From Oceanobacter sp045430275 (GTDB lineage: Bacteria; Pseudomonadota; Gammaproteobacteria; Pseudomonadales; Oceanobacteraceae), in the NCBI GenBank assembly GCA_045430275.1, contig JAILXU010000001.1, positions 1-64,000 of the forward strand: a stretch of DNA of 64,000 nucleotides, written 5' to 3'. Below, piece after piece: positions 15,502 through 24,808 of the stretch. The notes beneath the pieces were generated by a model. The model worked only from the letters and a program-made list of their open reading frames with translations. It searched no databases and was not told the origin of the DNA. Position 1 is the first letter of the stretch. Every line of letters starts with the position of its first letter. The position numbers were made by a program, and so were the translations under genes.

Positions 15502-16179
15502 ATGCATAAACTGAATCGCCCCATTCTGCCACCAGCGTGTTTGAGGCGTTATGACTATCGAACCCAGAAATGGGGTGAGGTCACAGAAGCAGATAAAGGT
15601 GACATCTGGCTCAAGCTTGATGAGATGCAAAGTAAACGCTGTGCCTACTGTGAAGCTCAGATTGTAACCACCAAAGTTGGTAGCACATCGCATATCGAGC
15701 ACTTTGAACAGCGATCCCGTGCAAGGTCAAAAACCTATCTCTGGAGCAACCTGTTTGGCTCCTGCTATCGCAAGGATAGTTGCGGTAAGCACAAGGATGG
15801 GCAGACCTACCCACCTGCAGACCTGATCAAACCGGATATCGAAGACCCAGAAGCCTTTCTGGTGTTTGCTCCAGATGGCACTGTCCACCCTAAAGTGGGG
15901 TTGTCTCCGCCAGACAAGCATCGTGCGCAAGAAACGATTCGGATTTTCAATCTCAATGGTTCGTTAGCGGCAATTCGAAAACGTGAATTGATTGGTTACA
16001 CCCAAACAGCAGAATCTCTAGCTGAATTATCGGAGCTAGCAGCTGAATTTGAAGACGGCCTGGAAATTTACCAAACCGAATTGGCCAACGAACTGGCTGC
16101 CATTAAAGGCAAGCCCTTCGAGACTGCCATTCGTCACACCCTTTGCAAACAGAACGAAGATGACCATCAAATTATATAA
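15502..16179 (+). CDS. PtuB-like HNH endonuclease
   Basis: This 225-residue HNH nuclease resembles the retron/Septu-associated HNH family. RCAYCEAQI (about residues 46-54) gives the first CxxC. STSHIEHFEQRS (about 61-72) holds the HNH histidines. A later C-x(4)-C pair in GSCYRKDSCGKH, and the WSNLF asparagine, complete the metal-binding fold. It lies 14 bases after the ATPase gene with AGGAAGG before the start. Together they should form a PtuAB effector complex. Its last codons overlap a possible ATG of a broken DUF1156-type methylase. Confidence 0.82.
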   Translation: MHKLNRPILPPACLRRYDYRTQKWGEVTEADKGDIWLKLDEMQSKRCAYCEAQIVTTKVGSTSHIEHFEQRSRARSKTYLWSNLFGSCYRKDSCGKHKDGQTYPPADLIKPDIEDPEAFLVFAPDGTVHPKVGLSPPDKHRAQETIRIFNLNGSLAAIRKRELIGYTQTAESLAELSELAAEFEDGLEIYQTELANELAAIKGKPFETAIRHTLCKQNEDDHQII

Positions 16180-16310
16180 GTGGCTTTGCCTCTCAACGAT
16201 ATCAACGTCACTGCGGCGTGTGAAAAGCCTATTCGTCATGACCTTTTGGCGGCAGCACTGCTGGTGCGCGTTCATCATGGCTAGGATGATCAGGGGTGCT
16301 GGATGTTGAG
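16160..16310 (+). pseudogene. N-terminal remnant of a DUF1156-type DNA methylase
   Basis: ATG 16160 opens MTIKLY, and after a one-base shift the frame from 16180 reads VALPLNDINVTAACEKPIRH. This matches the conserved DUF1156 start, where A-L-P-L-x-x-I-N-x-x-A-x-E-K-x-I-R-H is usual. A further shift near 16245 gives HCWCAF in place of the expected LHLWWAR. All frames then close by about 16310. DUF1156 proteins are adenine-methylase-like and occur in defence loci. The remnant overlaps the end of the HNH gene, as in an operon. Confidence 0.6.
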
Positions 16311-16406
16311 GAGAAACGTGGATGTGGTTACAGATCGGCTGATCTGGTGCTCAGATAGTCAGGAAAGTGACCGGAGATTTGAATCGGGGATTCTGATTTG
16401 AGGAAA

Positions 16407-16483
16407 TGGTGGGCCTTCCCAGACTTGAACTGGGGACCTGCCGATTATGAGTCGGATGCTCTAACCAACTGAGCTAAAGGCCC
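16407..16483 (-). tRNA. tRNA with CAU anticodon, probably tRNA-Ile2
   Basis: The minus strand gives a 77-base cloverleaf with encoded CCA. The acceptor is GGGCCTT/AAGGCCC, the D-arm GCTC...GAGC, the anticodon loop CTCATAA and the T-loop TTCAAGT. Anticodon CAU can mean Met or the lysidine-modified Ile2. The TTCAAGT loop and the acceptor resemble the Ile2 type more than elongator Met. The 3' end points towards the decayed defence locus, the usual side for tRNA-directed insertion. Confidence 0.93.
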
Positions 16484-16601
16484 TTTCCATGAGGTGTTGT
16501 GCAACCTTGCACGCCTCGTATGAATCGACGGCTCTGGTGGCTGTCGAAAACAGGGTGCTGATTATAGAGGGCGACCATGGACTGTGCCAAGTGTGAGGCA
16601 T

Positions 16602-16631
16602 AAAAAAACCGGCTCAGAGGCCGGTTTTTTT
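16602..16631 (-). terminator. rpoD intrinsic terminator
   Basis: AAAAAACCGGC and GCCGGTTTTTT flank a short TCAGAG loop. The stem has runs of A and T on both sides, so it can act in both directions. It lies about 30 bases after the rpoD stop. Confidence 0.85.
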
Positions 16632-16657
16632 ATGGTCTGTCAACGGAATCGCCGATT

Positions 16658-18451
<1,794 letters not shown>

Positions 18452-18653
18452 AGAGGCCCTGTGATCCGTTGCTATCCGGCGGAAGAGGAAAAGCGCCGGA
18501 TTATATCTTTCTGATGCATTTTAGGCCAGCTCTGGAGGGCATGGTTCCGCTCGATGTCGATGCTCGATAGCGGGGCGACCTGTGGATGATCAGACAGATA
18601 AGTCTGTGATGTTCATTAGACACCAGATTGGGGTATCTGGCGGTTTTTCAACC

Positions 18654-18670
18654 AGAATTGTTCCAATTCT
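18654..18670. promoter_or_regulatory. inverted repeat in the dnaG-rpoD gap
   Basis: AGAATTG-TTC-CAATTCT has perfect 7-base arms. A further CCAGAT/ATCTGG hairpin lies at 18623-18640. Neither is followed by a U-run in the direction of rpoD, so they look more like protein sites or mRNA-processing hairpins than terminators. The binding factor is unknown. Confidence 0.35.
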
Positions 18671-18702
18671 AGCGTTTTTTTTGTGATTCGGTTTTTTATG
18701 TC

Positions 18703-20601
18703 TCAGTAGTGACGCCGTGGCTGCCGATAAATGGCAGCCTGGGTGCGATTGCCTCGCATTATCCTGGCCAGGTCGCGCATTCGCTGGCGTTGTTGGTCGT
18801 TCATGGCTTTGCGTTGCTCCGGTGTGTTCAGCATGGCTTTGAGCTGGTTGTATTCGGTTTCGTACTCTCGCGTGGTCATGCGTTGCAGGACGTCGATGAT
18901 GTCGGCGGCGGCCGGCTGAATGGCACTGCCATGATTGGCCAGTTCGGTCAGGTCCTGATGGTAGGGCGAGCCGATCCATTGAATGAGTAATCCGATGCTG
19001 CTGCTTTGTGGCGATGACTGCAGTTTGCGAATGGTTTCCAGTAGCAGGCGCTCTTGCTCGGTGCGCGCATTGGGCAGGTTGGCAAGGGTGTCATCTGGCA
19101 AGCGGGTGATCAGTTCGGGGGCTTGCACCAGTGCGATCAGGGCTTTTTGTACGCGGGTGGCGGGCAGGGTGTTTTGCTCTGCGTCGGAGGGTGCGCTGTC
19201 ATCGCTTTCGGGTGCCGGAGCCGAGGCCCAGTTGTCATCCTGTGTGTGGGATGGGGGTGGTTCTGAATGCGAAGCAAAGTCTGCAGGTGCTGTGTCCTGA
19301 GTTGGGTTTTGCGACAGCTTTTCCAGTGCCCGGCTGGTAATCCCGAGCTGGTTTTCCAGTTCCGCCACCATCAGGTCTTTCAGGGTGCCCTGGGGAATAC
19401 GGCTGATCAGGGGGGCGGCCAGTTGATCAAGGCGTGCCTTGCCGTCCAGGCTGTCAAAATCGACCTGTTGTTTCAGGTGAGCAAACAGAAACTCCGGCAG
19501 GTGGCTGGCACTCGCGAGGCGTTGCTCAAACACGTCTTTGCCTTCTTTTTGCACCAGAGAATCCGGGTCTTCGCCATCGGGTAAAAACAGGAAGCGGGCC
19601 TGACGCCCGTCTTCCAGCACCGGAAGCACGGTTTCCATGGCACGAGCAGCAGCATTCTTGCCCGCTTCGTCGCCGTCAAAGCAGAAGACAACTTCCGGCA
19701 CCATGCGATAGAGGCGATGCAAATGGTGTTCGCTGGTGGCTGTGCCCAAGGTGGCAACGGCGTAGTGAATGCCGTATTGCGCCAGTGCGACCACGTCCAT
19801 ATAGCCTTCGACGATCAGCAGTCGGGTCAGTTTCTGGCGGATCTTGCGGGCTTCATAGAGGCCGTACAGTTCGCGGTTTTTCTGGAAAACCGGGGTTTCC
19901 GGTGAATTCAGGTATTTGGGTTTTTCATCGCCCAAGACCCGTCCTCCGAAGGCGATGGTGCGGCCTTTGATGTCCCGAATCGGAAACATAATGCGATCAC
20001 GGAAGCGGTCGTAGGTGCGGCCATCGTCACGCTCGATCAGCATGCCATTGCTGATCAGATGTTTTTTGCTGCGTTCGTCGCTGACCAGCGCTGTTTGCAG
20101 GTTGTCCCAGCCGGGAGGGGCGAAGCCGATGTTGAAAAAACGCGCGGCCTGGCCTGTCAGTCCTCGGCCCTTGAGGTACTGAACCGCGCGGTCACGATCC
20201 TGATGCTGGCGCAGTGTCTGGCTATAGAAATCGGCCGATTGTTGCAGCAAGTCGTATAGAGGCGCGTGTTCCAGTTGGGCGCGTTCAGCCACCGGGTTGT
20301 GTTCCCGAGGCACCGTCATGCTGACGCTATCGGCCAGCTTTTCCACCGCATCGGGGAAGGGCAGGCCGTCGAATTCCATTACAAATTTGAGTGCGCTGCC
20401 GGTCGCGCCGCAGCCAAAGCAGTAGTAAAACTGTTTGTCACGGCTGACGGTAAACGAGGGCGTATTTTCGCTATGGAATGGACAGCATGCGGAGTAGTTT
20501 TTGCCTGCTTTCTTGAGCTTTACCCGGCTATCGACCACATCGACCACGTCAAGGCGAGTCAAGAGTTCATCAATAAAGGATTGGGGAATGCGGCCTGCCA
20601 T
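18703..20601 (-). CDS. dnaG: DNA primase
   Basis: This 632-residue primase makes RNA primers for replication. The CHC2 zinc finger is at residues 40-64 (CCPFHSENTPSF followed by FYYCFGCG). The catalytic core includes the TOPRIM segment LLIVEGYMDVVAL near residue 260 and the DGDEAGKNAA motif near 310. The C-terminal 150 residues form the DnaB-helicase-binding domain. A Ser/Asp/Pro-rich linker lies at about 430-475. It is transcribed towards rpoD, and a terminator separates it from yqeY upstream. Confidence 0.97.
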   Translation of the reverse strand: MAGRIPQSFIDELLTRLDVVDVVDSRVKLKKAGKNYSACCPFHSENTPSFTVSRDKQFYYCFGCGATGSALKFVMEFDGLPFPDAVEKLADSVSMTVPREHNPVAERAQLEHAPLYDLLQQSADFYSQTLRQHQDRDRAVQYLKGRGLTGQAARFFNIGFAPPGWDNLQTALVSDERSKKHLISNGMLIERDDGRTYDRFRDRIMFPIRDIKGRTIAFGGRVLGDEKPKYLNSPETPVFQKNRELYGLYEARKIRQKLTRLLIVEGYMDVVALAQYGIHYAVATLGTATSEHHLHRLYRMVPEVVFCFDGDEAGKNAAARAMETVLPVLEDGRQARFLFLPDGEDPDSLVQKEGKDVFEQRLASASHLPEFLFAHLKQQVDFDSLDGKARLDQLAAPLISRIPQGTLKDLMVAELENQLGITSRALEKLSQNPTQDTAPADFASHSEPPPSHTQDDNWASAPAPESDDSAPSDAEQNTLPATRVQKALIALVQAPELITRLPDDTLANLPNARTEQERLLLETIRKLQSSPQSSSIGLLIQWIGSPYHQDLTELANHGSAIQPAAADIIDVLQRMTTREYETEYNQLKAMLNTPEQRKAMNDQQRQRMRDLARIMRGNRTQAAIYRQPRRHY

Positions 20602-20647
20602 GAGGAATTACCGAAAACAGTCAGAAATGGACGTGGGGCATAGAGAC

Positions 20648-20684
20648 AAAAAAAGCGCGACACCCGAAAGTGTTGCGCTTTTTT
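20648..20684 (-). terminator. intrinsic terminator between yqeY and dnaG
   Basis: AGCGCGACAC (20654-20663) pairs with GTGTTGCGCT (20670-20679) with one G-U wobble. On the minus strand it is followed by a U-run (20654-20648). It resembles the partial terminator that precedes dnaG in E. coli and probably lowers primase expression relative to rpsU. Confidence 0.8.
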
Positions 20685-20732
20685 AATGCTCTGTCACCGG
20701 CTTTTCCACTTTGTAAGTGGGTTTCCAGGTGG

Positions 20733-21179
20733 TTAGCCCAGCTGTGCTTTCACCAGTCGGCTGACTTGTGCCATATCGGCACGGCCCTGCACTTGTGGTT
20801 TAAGGATGCCCATGACACTTCCCATAGCCTGCATGGAAGTTGCACTGGATTGTGCAATGGCATCGGCGACCAGCTGGCTCAGCTCGTCTTCCCCCAGAGC
20901 TTCTGGCAAAAATTCGCTCAAAACATCGATCTCGAATTGCTCCTGAGCAGCGAGGTCATCACGACCAGCCTGCTGGTATTGGGCAATGGAATCACGACGT
21001 TGTTTGGTCATCTTGTCCAGAATGACGAGAGCACGAGCATCATCAACTTCAATACGTTCATCCACCTCGACCCGTTTGAATTCGGACGTGACCAGACGCA
21101 ATGCAGACAAGCGTTTTTTTTGCTTGGCGCGCATGGCATCTTTGACAACGGCTTTGACCTGTTGAACCAATGTACTCAT
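20733..21179 (-). CDS. yqeY: GatB/YqeY domain protein
   Basis: This 148-residue protein consists of only the YqeY domain that forms the tRNA-binding tail of GatB. It starts MSTLVQQVKAVVKDAMRAKQ and is mostly helical and charged. Genes of this family lie between rpsU and dnaG in many gammaproteobacteria. Its role, perhaps in tRNA-dependent amidation or tRNA quality control, is not established. It starts 27 bases after rpsU ends. Confidence 0.93.
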   Translation of the reverse strand: MSTLVQQVKAVVKDAMRAKQKKRLSALRLVTSEFKRVEVDERIEVDDARALVILDKMTKQRRDSIAQYQQAGRDDLAAQEQFEIDVLSEFLPEALGEDELSQLVADAIAQSSATSMQAMGSVMGILKPQVQGRADMAQVSRLVKAQLG

Positions 21180-21206
21180 GGTGCTCTCCTGCCGGTGATG
21201 GCCCGC

Positions 21207-21422
21207 TTAGTACAGACGGGTCATCTTGCGATTTTCACGCTGCAACTTTTTCAGGTGGCGCTTGACGGCTGCAGCAGCCTTGCGCTTACGCACCCAGGTT
21301 GGCTTCTCGTAGTGCTCACGACGGCGCACTTCAGACAGTACACCTGCCTTTTCACAAGAACGCTTGAAACGACGCAGTGCTACGTCAAATGGCTCGTTTT
21401 CTTTAACTTTTACAGCTGGCAT
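21207..21422 (-). CDS. rpsU: 30S ribosomal protein S21
   Basis: This 71-residue, very basic ribosomal protein starts MPAVKVKENEPFDVALRRFK and ends RKMTRLY, as in the bS21 family. S21 helps mRNA pairing with the 3' end of 16S rRNA during initiation. The start at 21422 has AGGTGA upstream, and the longer in-frame extension overlaps tsaD. It is the first gene of the macromolecular synthesis block and has a well-formed promoter at 21488-21516. Confidence 0.98.
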   Translation of the reverse strand: MPAVKVKENEPFDVALRRFKRSCEKAGVLSEVRRREHYEKPTWVRKRKAAAAVKRHLKKLQRENRKMTRLY

Positions 21423-21487
21423 CCAATCACCTACGTTTATGCTGAATTCGGTTGTTGGGGAACCACGGCCCCAGTTAGAGGGCGGGC

Positions 21488-21516
21488 ATTCTATAGCGAT
21501 TAGCGATGGAATGCAA
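21488..21516 (-). promoter_or_regulatory. sigma-70 promoter of rpsU
   Basis: On the minus strand TTGCAT (21516-21511) and TAGAAT (21493-21488) are separated by exactly 17 bases. The gap to the rpsU start is about 65 bases. No clear LexA box, as found in the E. coli operon, was seen. Confidence 0.7.
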
Positions 21517-21608
21517 AGCCCGATTATGTACAGCGGTAGCATCGCCGAATGTCGGCGCGTATGATGGGCCGCTTTCTGAAATGTCGTTGTGGTAAGAGGC
21601 GAGTGGGT

Positions 21609-22655
21609 ATGCGCGTTCTGGGGCTTGAAACCTCGTGTGATGAGACCGGTGTGGCGGTGTTTGATACTGATCGAGGCCTGCTGTCTCATCGGTTGTATTC
21701 CCAGATTGCCGTACATGCGGAGTACGGCGGTGTGGTGCCTGAACTGGCGTCTCGTGATCATGTTCGAAAAACCTTGCCGCTGATTCACGAGGCACTGGCG
21801 GAAGCCGGTATGTCGGTTGGGGACCTGGATGCTGTGGCGTATACGTCTGGCCCTGGTCTGGTCGGTGCCTTGCTGGTGGGAGCCTGTGTTGGTCGCAGCC
21901 TGGCCTGGTCACTGGAAGTGCCAGCGGTGGGTGTCCACCACATGGAAGGTCATTTGCTGGCCCCGATGCTGGAAGACAATCCACCTCAATTCCCTTTTAT
22001 CGCGTTGTTGGTTTCTGGCGGTCATACCCAGTTGGTTCAGGTCGATGGTATCGGCCAGTACAGCTTGTTGGGCGAGTCGCTGGACGATGCTGCAGGCGAA
22101 GCGTTTGACAAGGCGGCCAAGATGATGGGTTTGCCCTATCCCGGTGGCCCGGCGCTCAGTGCGCTGGCGGCGACAGGGGATGATCAACGCTTCCGGTTTC
22201 CGCGTCCGATGACGGATCGTCCGGGGCTGGATTTCAGTTTTAGTGGTCTGAAAACCTTTACGCGCACCACCATTTTGAAGCAGGCCGTTGACGGTGTGCT
22301 GGCCGATAAAGACAAGGCCGATATTGCCGCCGGGTTTGAGTCAGCCGTGGTGGACACACTGACTATCAAATGCAAACGCGCCCTGAAACAAACAGGCATC
22401 AAACGTTTGATCATTGCCGGTGGTGTGGGTGCCAATGCTCGCTTGCGTTCCCAATTGAAAGACGCTGTTGAGTCGCTGGGTGGGGAAGTGTGCTATCCAC
22501 GTCTGGAGTTCTGTACCGACAACGGTGCCATGATTGCGTTTGCCGGAGCACAGCGCTTGCTGGCCGGTGAGCAGTCCTCTCTGGCGGTGTCGGTGGTGCC
22601 TCGCTGGCCGATGACCGAGTTGTCTGAACCGGGTCAGCAAGGAGCTGAAGACTGA
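21609..22655 (+). CDS. tsaD: tRNA N6-threonylcarbamoyladenosine transferase TsaD
   Basis: This 348-residue TsaD transfers threonylcarbamoyl to A37 of ANN-decoding tRNAs, working with TsaB and TsaE. It begins MRVLGLETSCDETGVAVFD. The metal-binding motif is GVHHMEGH (about 107-114), and LLVSGGHTQLV and the C-terminal FCTDNGAMIA nucleotide contacts are intact. ATG 21609 is chosen over 21549 because the family always starts just before this motif. It is divergent from rpsU, and its stop overlaps the folB start as TGATG. Confidence 0.97.
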   Translation: MRVLGLETSCDETGVAVFDTDRGLLSHRLYSQIAVHAEYGGVVPELASRDHVRKTLPLIHEALAEAGMSVGDLDAVAYTSGPGLVGALLVGACVGRSLAWSLEVPAVGVHHMEGHLLAPMLEDNPPQFPFIALLVSGGHTQLVQVDGIGQYSLLGESLDDAAGEAFDKAAKMMGLPYPGGPALSALAATGDDQRFRFPRPMTDRPGLDFSFSGLKTFTRTTILKQAVDGVLADKDKADIAAGFESAVVDTLTIKCKRALKQTGIKRLIIAGGVGANARLRSQLKDAVESLGGEVCYPRLEFCTDNGAMIAFAGAQRLLAGEQSSLAVSVVPRWPMTELSEPGQQGAED

Positions 22656-23008
22656 TGGACAAGGTCGTGATTCGTGGCCTGACGCTGGATGCCAGCATTG
22701 GCGTATTTGACTGGGAAAAACAGATTTTACAGCCTCTGGTATTGGATCTGGAGCTGGGTTGGGATATCAAGAAGGCCGCCGCGACCGATGATCTGGCGTA
22801 TGCATTGAATTATCAGGCCGTCGCTGAATATGTTGAAGCGGTATTGAATGAACGACATTACCAGTTGCTGGAAACCTTGCTGGAGCAGTTGGCACACCGA
22901 CTGATGGCAGAGTTTTCTATACCCTGGTTGCGTATCGCGGTTGAGAAGCCCGCTGTGGTGCCACAGGCACGCGCCGTGGGATTGGTGATCGAACGAGGAG
23001 AACCGTAG
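22655..23008 (+). CDS. folB: dihydroneopterin aldolase
   Basis: This 117-residue FolB converts 7,8-dihydroneopterin to 6-hydroxymethyl-7,8-dihydropterin and glycolaldehyde in folate synthesis. It starts MDKVVIRGLTLDASIGVFDWE and carries the TDDLAYALNYQAVAEYV and LLETLLEQLAHRL segments; the Lys in AVEKPAVVP is catalytic in the family. It is coupled to tsaD by a one-base overlap and followed after one base by folK, which makes the next step. Confidence 0.96.
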   Translation: MDKVVIRGLTLDASIGVFDWEKQILQPLVLDLELGWDIKKAAATDDLAYALNYQAVAEYVEAVLNERHYQLLETLLEQLAHRLMAEFSIPWLRIAVEKPAVVPQARAVGLVIERGEP

Positions 23009-23009
23009 T

Positions 23010-23504
23010 TTGGCACGTGTGTATCTTGGCCTGGGCTCCAACCAGTCCCCTCATCGGTATGTGCCCGCTGGTCTGGCAGCACTGCGACAACGCTATCATC
23101 TTGTGGCCGAATCGCCCTGGTACGGTTCTCCGGCTTTGGGGTTTGATGGCCCGGATTTTGTGAATCTGGTGGTGTTGATTGAAACCGATGTGCCGTTGAC
23201 GACGCTGGCGCGGCAGTTGAAACAACTGGAGCGGGAGTTTGGTCGCCCTGACGATGCCGTCAAGTTTTCTTCTCGCAATCTCGATGTGGATATTTTGCTG
23301 TACGACGACCTGGCCGGGTCGTTTGGTGCGCAGCAGTTGCCACGCCGGGATGTCTATCAATTTGCGTTTGTGCTGCGTCCGCTACTGGATTTGGCCCCGG
23401 CGCTGCGCTGCCCTGAATCCGGGTGTGCATTGGCGGATTGGCTCCCTGAAGTCGAGAGCCAGCCGCTCTGGCTCTTGCCATCTTCAGTTTCTGCAGTCAG
23501 CTAA
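23010..23504 (+). CDS. folK: 2-amino-4-hydroxy-6-hydroxymethyldihydropteridine pyrophosphokinase
   Basis: This 164-residue HPPK transfers pyrophosphate from ATP to the pterin made by FolB. VYLGLGSNQ at the start, the substrate loop SPALGFDGPDFVN, and the metal-binding SSRNLDVDILLYDD are present. The start is a TTG at 23010 with GGAG about 11 bases upstream; no ATG lies close enough to preserve the N-terminal GLGSN strand. The family's usual length and the adjacency to folB make the call firm. Confidence 0.95.
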   Translation: MARVYLGLGSNQSPHRYVPAGLAALRQRYHLVAESPWYGSPALGFDGPDFVNLVVLIETDVPLTTLARQLKQLEREFGRPDDAVKFSSRNLDVDILLYDDLAGSFGAQQLPRRDVYQFAFVLRPLLDLAPALRCPESGCALADWLPEVESQPLWLLPSSVSAVS

Positions 23505-23517
23505 ACCAGACTGGCCG

Positions 23518-24735
23518 TTAAGTCCGCCAGTGATCCAGATGTTGGCTGCGAGCCTTATCCAGCGCTTCTCGAATGGCTTTGCCCTGATGCCCTTGAGCCA
23601 TCATATCCCGAGCCGTCAGTGTTGCAGCTTCCTGAAACGCATTCTGGATGTACTCCTGTTGCGGATAGGGTTCCTGCTCATGACCGGTTCGGCCACGGGC
23701 ATCGGCTTTGGCAATCAACAGCAGTTGTTTGAAGCGCTCAGACTTACGCCAGGCGTCGGTGCGATTAAACAGCTTGACCAGTGTATTGCCTCGCAGCTCA
23801 AAACCACGATGCACATGGGTGTGCCACTCACAGGCCAGCAACGCCAGTTCGGAACACTCTTTGGGGGTTTTCAGGCGCTTGCACAGGGTTTTGACGGCTT
23901 TCAGGCCGTGTTTTTCATGTCCAATGTGGCGTGGCCATTCTTCTTCGGGCGTCAGTGCCTTGCCTAAATCGTGTGTCAGAGTGGCCCAGCGCACAGCGGT
24001 GTTGTCGCTCATCTGACTGGCGGCGGTCAGTGACATCAGGGCATGAATGCCACAGTCAATTTCCGGGTGATGTTGGGGTGGTTGCGGTACGCCGAACAGA
24101 GCATCAATCTCACCGAACCAGACCTTCAGAGCGCCGCACTGCTGCAGTACCTCGAAATACACCGCCGGTTGTTGTTCTCCCAATGCGCGAGCGGTTTCCT
24201 GCCAGACGCGTTCGGCTACCAGGTGTTCAAGCTCGCCGCTGTTGCACATGTCTTGCATCAGGGTCAGGGTTTCCGGTGCGATGTTAAACCCCATAGGCGC
24301 TAGGCGCGCGGCAAAGCGGGCCACGCGCAGCACCCGTAGTGGGTCTTCCCGAAAAGCGTCGGAAACATGGCGCAGCACGCGCTGTTGCAGGTCTTTCTGG
24401 CCACCGTATGGGTCGATGATATTGCCTGCTTCATCCTGGGCCATGGCGTTGATGGTCAGGTCTCGGCGCAGCAAATCGTCTTCGAGAGTGATGTCTGGCG
24501 AGAAGCGACAGTCAAAGCCCTGATAGCCCTGACCACTTTTGCGTTCTGTGCGGGCGAGTGCGTACTCTTCATGGGTGTTGGGATGCAAAAAAACCGGGAA
24601 GTCGGCACCGACCTGTTCATAGCCTTGCTGCAGCAGTTGCTCCGGGGTGGCACCGACCACAACCCAGTCTTTGTCCTTGAGTGGGATATTCAGAAGCTGG
24701 TCGCGTACGGCACCACCCACTAAGTAGATTTGCAT
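23518..24735 (-). CDS. cca: multifunctional CCA tRNA nucleotidyltransferase/HD hydrolase
   Basis: This 405-residue Cca adds or repairs the CCA end of tRNAs. The nucleotidyltransferase head has GGAVRDQLL and the DKDW metal pair, then LLRRDLTINAMA and the RFAARL region. The C-terminal HD domain includes TLTHDLGKA and suggests the extra phosphohydrolase activity of gammaproteobacterial Cca. ATG 24735 follows AGGAAAA and matches the family start MQIYLVGGAVRD. Upstream in-frame codons to 24900 lie in the neighbouring gene and terminator, so they are not used. Confidence 0.96.
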   Translation of the reverse strand: MQIYLVGGAVRDQLLNIPLKDKDWVVVGATPEQLLQQGYEQVGADFPVFLHPNTHEEYALARTERKSGQGYQGFDCRFSPDITLEDDLLRRDLTINAMAQDEAGNIIDPYGGQKDLQQRVLRHVSDAFREDPLRVLRVARFAARLAPMGFNIAPETLTLMQDMCNSGELEHLVAERVWQETARALGEQQPAVYFEVLQQCGALKVWFGEIDALFGVPQPPQHHPEIDCGIHALMSLTAASQMSDNTAVRWATLTHDLGKALTPEEEWPRHIGHEKHGLKAVKTLCKRLKTPKECSELALLACEWHTHVHRGFELRGNTLVKLFNRTDAWRKSERFKQLLLIAKADARGRTGHEQEPYPQQEYIQNAFQEAATLTARDMMAQGHQGKAIREALDKARSQHLDHWRT

Positions 24736-24750
24736 GATGTTTTCCTGAAC

Positions 24751-24780
24751 AAAAAACCGGTGCTCTGAAGGCACCGGTTT
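24751..24780 (-). terminator. intrinsic terminator upstream of cca
   Basis: AACCGGTGC (24755-24763) and GCACCGGTT (24771-24779) form a perfect stem. On the minus strand six U residues follow. It ends transcription of the outer-membrane protein gene before cca. Confidence 0.85.
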
Positions 24781-24808
24781 GTGGTTGGAGACGTTGTAAA
24801 ATGTGAGA

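Noticed and set aside
14150..16179. Retron with PtuAB effectors
   Set aside because: No reverse transcriptase gene or msr/msd-like inverted repeat was found within several kilobases; only the effector-like pair is present.
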